The translations under genes were made by a program, and so were the position numbers. A model generated the notes under the pieces. That model saw nothing but the letters and a program-made list of their open reading frames with translations, had not been told where the DNA came from and made no database searches. From NCBI GenBank assembly GCA_025354065.1, contig JANXNM010000461.1, forward strand, positions 1 through 6,301: a DNA stretch of 6,301 nucleotides, given 5' to 3'. Position 1 is the first letter of the stretch. Each line of letters starts with the position of its first letter. The DNA is from Synechococcales cyanobacterium 340R_concoct_173_sub (GTDB lineage Bacteria > Cyanobacteriota > Cyanobacteriia > Leptolyngbyales > Leptolyngbyaceae). Below, one piece after another: positions 4,768-6,301 of this stretch.

Positions 4768-5896
4768 TCAAGGTACTCACTGTTTCAAATTGGGCAGGGT
4801 ATTTCGCTCGATATTCAGCCAATTCTTCAGGCTCAAATTCCTCAGGATGCCGATTCATCCGATTGACAACGGCCTGTTCGCCCGCTCGCTTGTCTTTTCC
4901 TCTTTGAATCTCGTGAAAGCTCTTCGGCTCTTGCATCTGCTTCAATTTTTCGGCGACCGCCACGATCGCGGGGTTTTCCTGTAGCTCCATATATTTCTCG
5001 TAGTGCTGATGAATCTTGTTATTTGATAAGATATTTTCGATCGTGAGGAGCTTCGCTGATGCCCAATACTCATCTTCACGCATGTACTTCAGCGCCCCTA
5101 CCAGGTACTCGATCGCCTTCTCGATCGAGCCGCACGATTCGGAAAACTTCAGAAGCGCCTTACAACGGGCCGGATTAGGGGGGATCCTTATCGATGCCCA
5201 TAAAGTCGCTTTGTGTTCGTTCCAGGCGGCACAGAGTTGCGCTAAGTGGTCAGATTCGATCGCTTTCTTGCCCCGCGCCGCCGCCGGAACAGTTTTATTT
5301 TCAGATCGAGCGACGATCGGGGTGTGAATCGCTAGTGAGGATGAGCGATTTTCGATCGGCTCCGGTTCTTCTAAAATTTCACAGTCAAGAGCCTCATGGG
5401 TTGTTTTTTTGCGTGCGCGCTCTTTATCTTCTTCTCTGTATGTATTCTCTGTATGTATTCTCTGTATATTGAGGAACTGGTCAACTTGACCAGTTGCATT
5501 AGGGTCAACTTGACCAGATGCATTAGGGTCAACTTGACCAGATGCATTCTTCTTGTTTTCGCAGATTTCATCCAATCTTTCATAATCGATCGAATACCAC
5601 TTGGTACGATCGCGTTTGTCGCTGTTGTGGTTGGCACTCAGTAAAACCCCAATGGTTTCCAAATTGAAAACCGTTCTTCTGATTGTTTTGTCAGACCAGA
5701 ACGGGAAATTCTCATTCCATCCTGAATAGCTGTTGTAGGCCCACCATCTGCCATCAATGAATTTGTCCTGCTTGGCCGATTTTTTGTTGATCTCTAGCCA
5801 GTAATGAACCTGCTGTAGCACGATCGATTCATTGAGTCCTAGGGCGGTTGCTAAGGATGGGAAAACAAGCAATGGGTACTCATCTAGTAGTCTCAT
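4745..5896 (-). CDS. Phage replication initiator (winged-helix, O-like)
   Basis: The 383-aa protein has the N-terminal winged helix of phage replication initiators. It opens with YPLLVFPSLATALGLNESIV (residues 7-26), then LQQVHYWLE (27-35), then WWAYNSYSGWNENFPFWSDK (51-70). A recognition helix at 69-87 (DKTIRRTVFNLETIGVLLS) and a wing ending TKWYSIDYERL (98-108) complete it. Three 8-residue repeats (NASGQVDP, NASGQVDP, NATGQVDQ, 117-140) are encoded by DNA iterons. A charged linker runs to about 215, and a helical C-terminal domain at 220-300 (AAWNEHKATLW; WASAKLLTIENIL) probably binds partners. This family opens the origin and recruits the loader-helicase complex. The start overlaps the upstream stop (ATGA). 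The gene appears to contain its own origin. Confidence 0.85.
   Translation of the reverse strand: MRLLDEYPLLVFPSLATALGLNESIVLQQVHYWLEINKKSAKQDKFIDGRWWAYNSYSGWNENFPFWSDKTIRRTVFNLETIGVLLSANHNSDKRDRTKWYSIDYERLDEICENKKNASGQVDPNASGQVDPNATGQVDQFLNIQRIHTENTYREEDKERARKKTTHEALDCEILEEPEPIENRSSSLAIHTPIVARSENKTVPAAARGKKAIESDHLAQLCAAWNEHKATLWASIRIPPNPARCKALLKFSESCGSIEKAIEYLVGALKYMREDEYWASAKLLTIENILSNNKIHQHYEKYMELQENPAIVAVAEKLKQMQEPKSFHEIQRGKDKRAGEQAVVNRMNRHPEEFEPEELAEYRAKYPAQFETVSTLNVEFQSF
5432..5470. repeat. Three tandem 13-mers next to the iterons
   Basis: TTCTCTGTATGTA occurs at 5432-5444 and 5445-5457, and a third unit ending in TATATT lies at 5458-5470 (two changes from the consensus). Nine of 13 bases are A or T. 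The period of 13 is not a multiple of three, so the encoded residues (around 142-155 of the initiator) do not repeat. This points to pressure on the DNA rather than the protein. Three A+T-rich 13-mers beside initiator sites are the textbook layout of a DNA-unwinding element. Confidence 0.85.
5479..5549. repeat. Three 24-bp iterons with palindrome GGTCAACTTGACC
   Basis: The 13-bp palindrome GGTCAACTTGACC (6-bp arms around a central C) recurs at 5479-5491, 5503-5515 and 5527-5539, exactly 24 bp apart. It is followed each time by AGATGCATT or AGTTGCATT. In the first copy the symmetry extends to 10-bp arms at 5475-5495. The period is a multiple of three, giving an 8-residue protein repeat, but the palindrome and lack of synonymous drift favour a DNA-binding role. 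This is what a dimeric initiator would recognise. Confidence 0.85.
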
Positions 5897-6156
5897 GCTG
5901 CGGCACTCATTTGTGGTTGTGGGTACGATTCTTTGACTAGCCGATCGTGGACGCGGATCAAGTCCACTTTGATCTGTGCCAACTGCGCGATCGGCTCACT
6001 GTCCGGTATCGACTCAGCTTGCATTCTGTCAAAAAACGCCTTCAACCCTGCTTGTATCGATCGCGGTTCATCGATATCAACCTCGATCTCGTAAAGATCG
6101 AAAGCGACTTGAGCCATGGCGCGGGCCGTCCGATCGTCTATAGTGATTTTCTTCAT
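5893..6156 (-). CDS. Small helical hypothetical protein, first gene of the operon
   Basis: I do not recognise this 87-aa protein. It begins MKKITIDDRTARAMAQVAFDL, where a short strand leads into a helix, and has an acidic stretch (YEIEVDIDEPRS, residues 22-33). Two helices follow (SIQAGLKAFFDRMQAE, 33-48; PIAQLAQIKVDLIRVHDRLVKE, 55-76), then a Pro/Ala-rich tail. The short N-terminal strand followed by a helix slightly resembles ribbon-helix-helix proteins, but the acidic character after it does not fit a DNA-binding role well. It starts the replication operon and its TGA overlaps the initiator's ATG (ATGA), so the two are translationally coupled. There is no clear SD before its ATG. A regulator or partner of the initiator is a guess from position only. 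Confidence 0.6.
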   Translation of the reverse strand: MKKITIDDRTARAMAQVAFDLYEIEVDIDEPRSIQAGLKAFFDRMQAESIPDSEPIAQLAQIKVDLIRVHDRLVKESYPQPQMSAAA

Positions 6157-6221
6157 CTAAAATTTGGAAGGGATTTACTTAGTGTTTTTGTACTACTAGG
6201 CGATAGAGCAATTTTAGTCAT
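6153..6221 (-). CDS. Possible 22-codon leader peptide overlapping the first operon gene
   Basis: An ATG at 6221 opens a 22-codon frame (MTKIALSPSSTKTLSKSLPN, then FR) whose TGA overlaps the next ATG as ATGA, the same arrangement seen at two other junctions in this operon. That would explain why the next gene lacks an SD. However, this frame has no good SD of its own and is Ser/Thr/Lys rich, so it may be chance. Confidence 0.2.
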   Translation of the reverse strand: MTKIALSPSSTKTLSKSLPNFR

Positions 6222-6301
6222 GCTCAGGACGATCGCTACTCCATCAAATCGAGATGGGCAAAGCTGATTAAGTTAACGATCGACTGCCACTCTCGATCGA
6301 T
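6157..6301 (-). promoter_or_regulatory. Upstream region of the replication operon
   Basis: This 145-nt stretch lies before the first operon gene and reaches the window edge. It is relatively A+T rich near the gene. A -10-like TAAAAT lies at 6211-6216 (minus strand), but no -35 hexamer is found at proper distance, so a promoter here is only suspected. CGATCG-based arms at 6277-6283 and 6293-6299 could form a 7-bp hairpin with a 9-nt loop. Confidence 0.25.

Larger units (their letters stand above)
5432..5549. other. Putative replication origin inside the initiator gene
   Basis: This stretch joins three palindrome-bearing 24-bp iterons (5479-5549) to three A+T-biased 13-mers (5432-5470), with 8 nt between them. 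In the direction of the initiator gene the order is DNA-binding domain, iterons, then A+T-biased DNA. This matches lambda, whose ori lies within the O gene with inverted-repeat iterons followed by an A+T-rich segment. The initiator's winged helix would read the iterons and the 13-mers would melt. Layout and repeats are seen; origin function is inferred. Confidence 0.65.

Noticed and set aside
5371..5637. Minus-strand frame with LVKLT repeats inside the initiator gene
   Set aside because: This is the 24-bp iteron array read in another frame of the initiator gene. The initiator frame has recognisable winged-helix residues on the same bases.
5947..6267. Plus-strand open frame of 106 codons at the right end
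   Set aside because: It is antisense to the 87-aa gene, and the abundance of CGATCG (which lacks stop codons in most frames) tends to create such shadow frames.
6277..6299. Inverted repeat as an operator or terminator
   Set aside because: The arms are themselves CGATCG palindromes, which occur throughout the window, so pairing between two of them is expected by chance.

Overview
The window looks like the early/replication module of a cyanobacterial prophage, temperate phage or phage-like plasmid. The host assignment rests on base composition: the full HIP1 octamer GCGATCGC occurs four times (365-372, 981-988, 3168-3175, 3812-3819), and the CGATCG core recurs roughly every 100 bases, counted by eye. 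This is typical of freshwater cyanobacteria such as filamentous Oscillatoriales or Nostocales. The phage assignment rests on a replication initiator with the winged-helix N-terminus of phage replication proteins, a G39P-like helicase loader, a Mor/C-like regulator, and a run of small overlapping genes. No integrase, terminase or structural gene is present, so the kind of element cannot be settled here.

Layout. At the left edge the last 56 codons of a plus-strand gene (1-171) run towards an intrinsic terminator (191-226). Next comes a block of 10-bp tandem repeats (241-316) that overlaps the stop codon of the last minus-strand gene. Every other gene is on the minus strand and reads right to left. 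From 6156 to 1676 nine genes follow one another with overlaps or gaps of at most 4 nt: an 87-aa helical protein, the initiator, the loader, four uncharacterised small proteins, a 329-aa protein with an internal domain duplication, and a small 2H-phosphoesterase-like protein. A 126-nt gap with a hairpin separates these from a coupled pair, a two-helix membrane protein and a basic 186-aa protein. The Mor/C-like regulator follows 53 nt later.

How it may work together. The initiator gene appears to carry its own origin. Three 24-bp iterons, each holding the palindrome GGTCAACTTGACC, are followed 8 nt downstream by three A+T-biased 13-mers. Gene, iterons and A+T-biased DNA come in the same order as in the lambda O gene/ori. 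The initiator would bind the iterons and the loader would bring the host DnaB helicase, since no helicase is encoded here. The regulator at the end of the early operon sits where many phages encode the switch to late transcription.

The least explained parts are the 2H-like protein coupled to the duplicated-domain protein, the 10-bp repeats spaced at about one helical turn, and the membrane/basic protein pair. No tRNA, rRNA, CRISPR array or insertion sequence was seen, and no gene-free stretch exceeds 300 bases.
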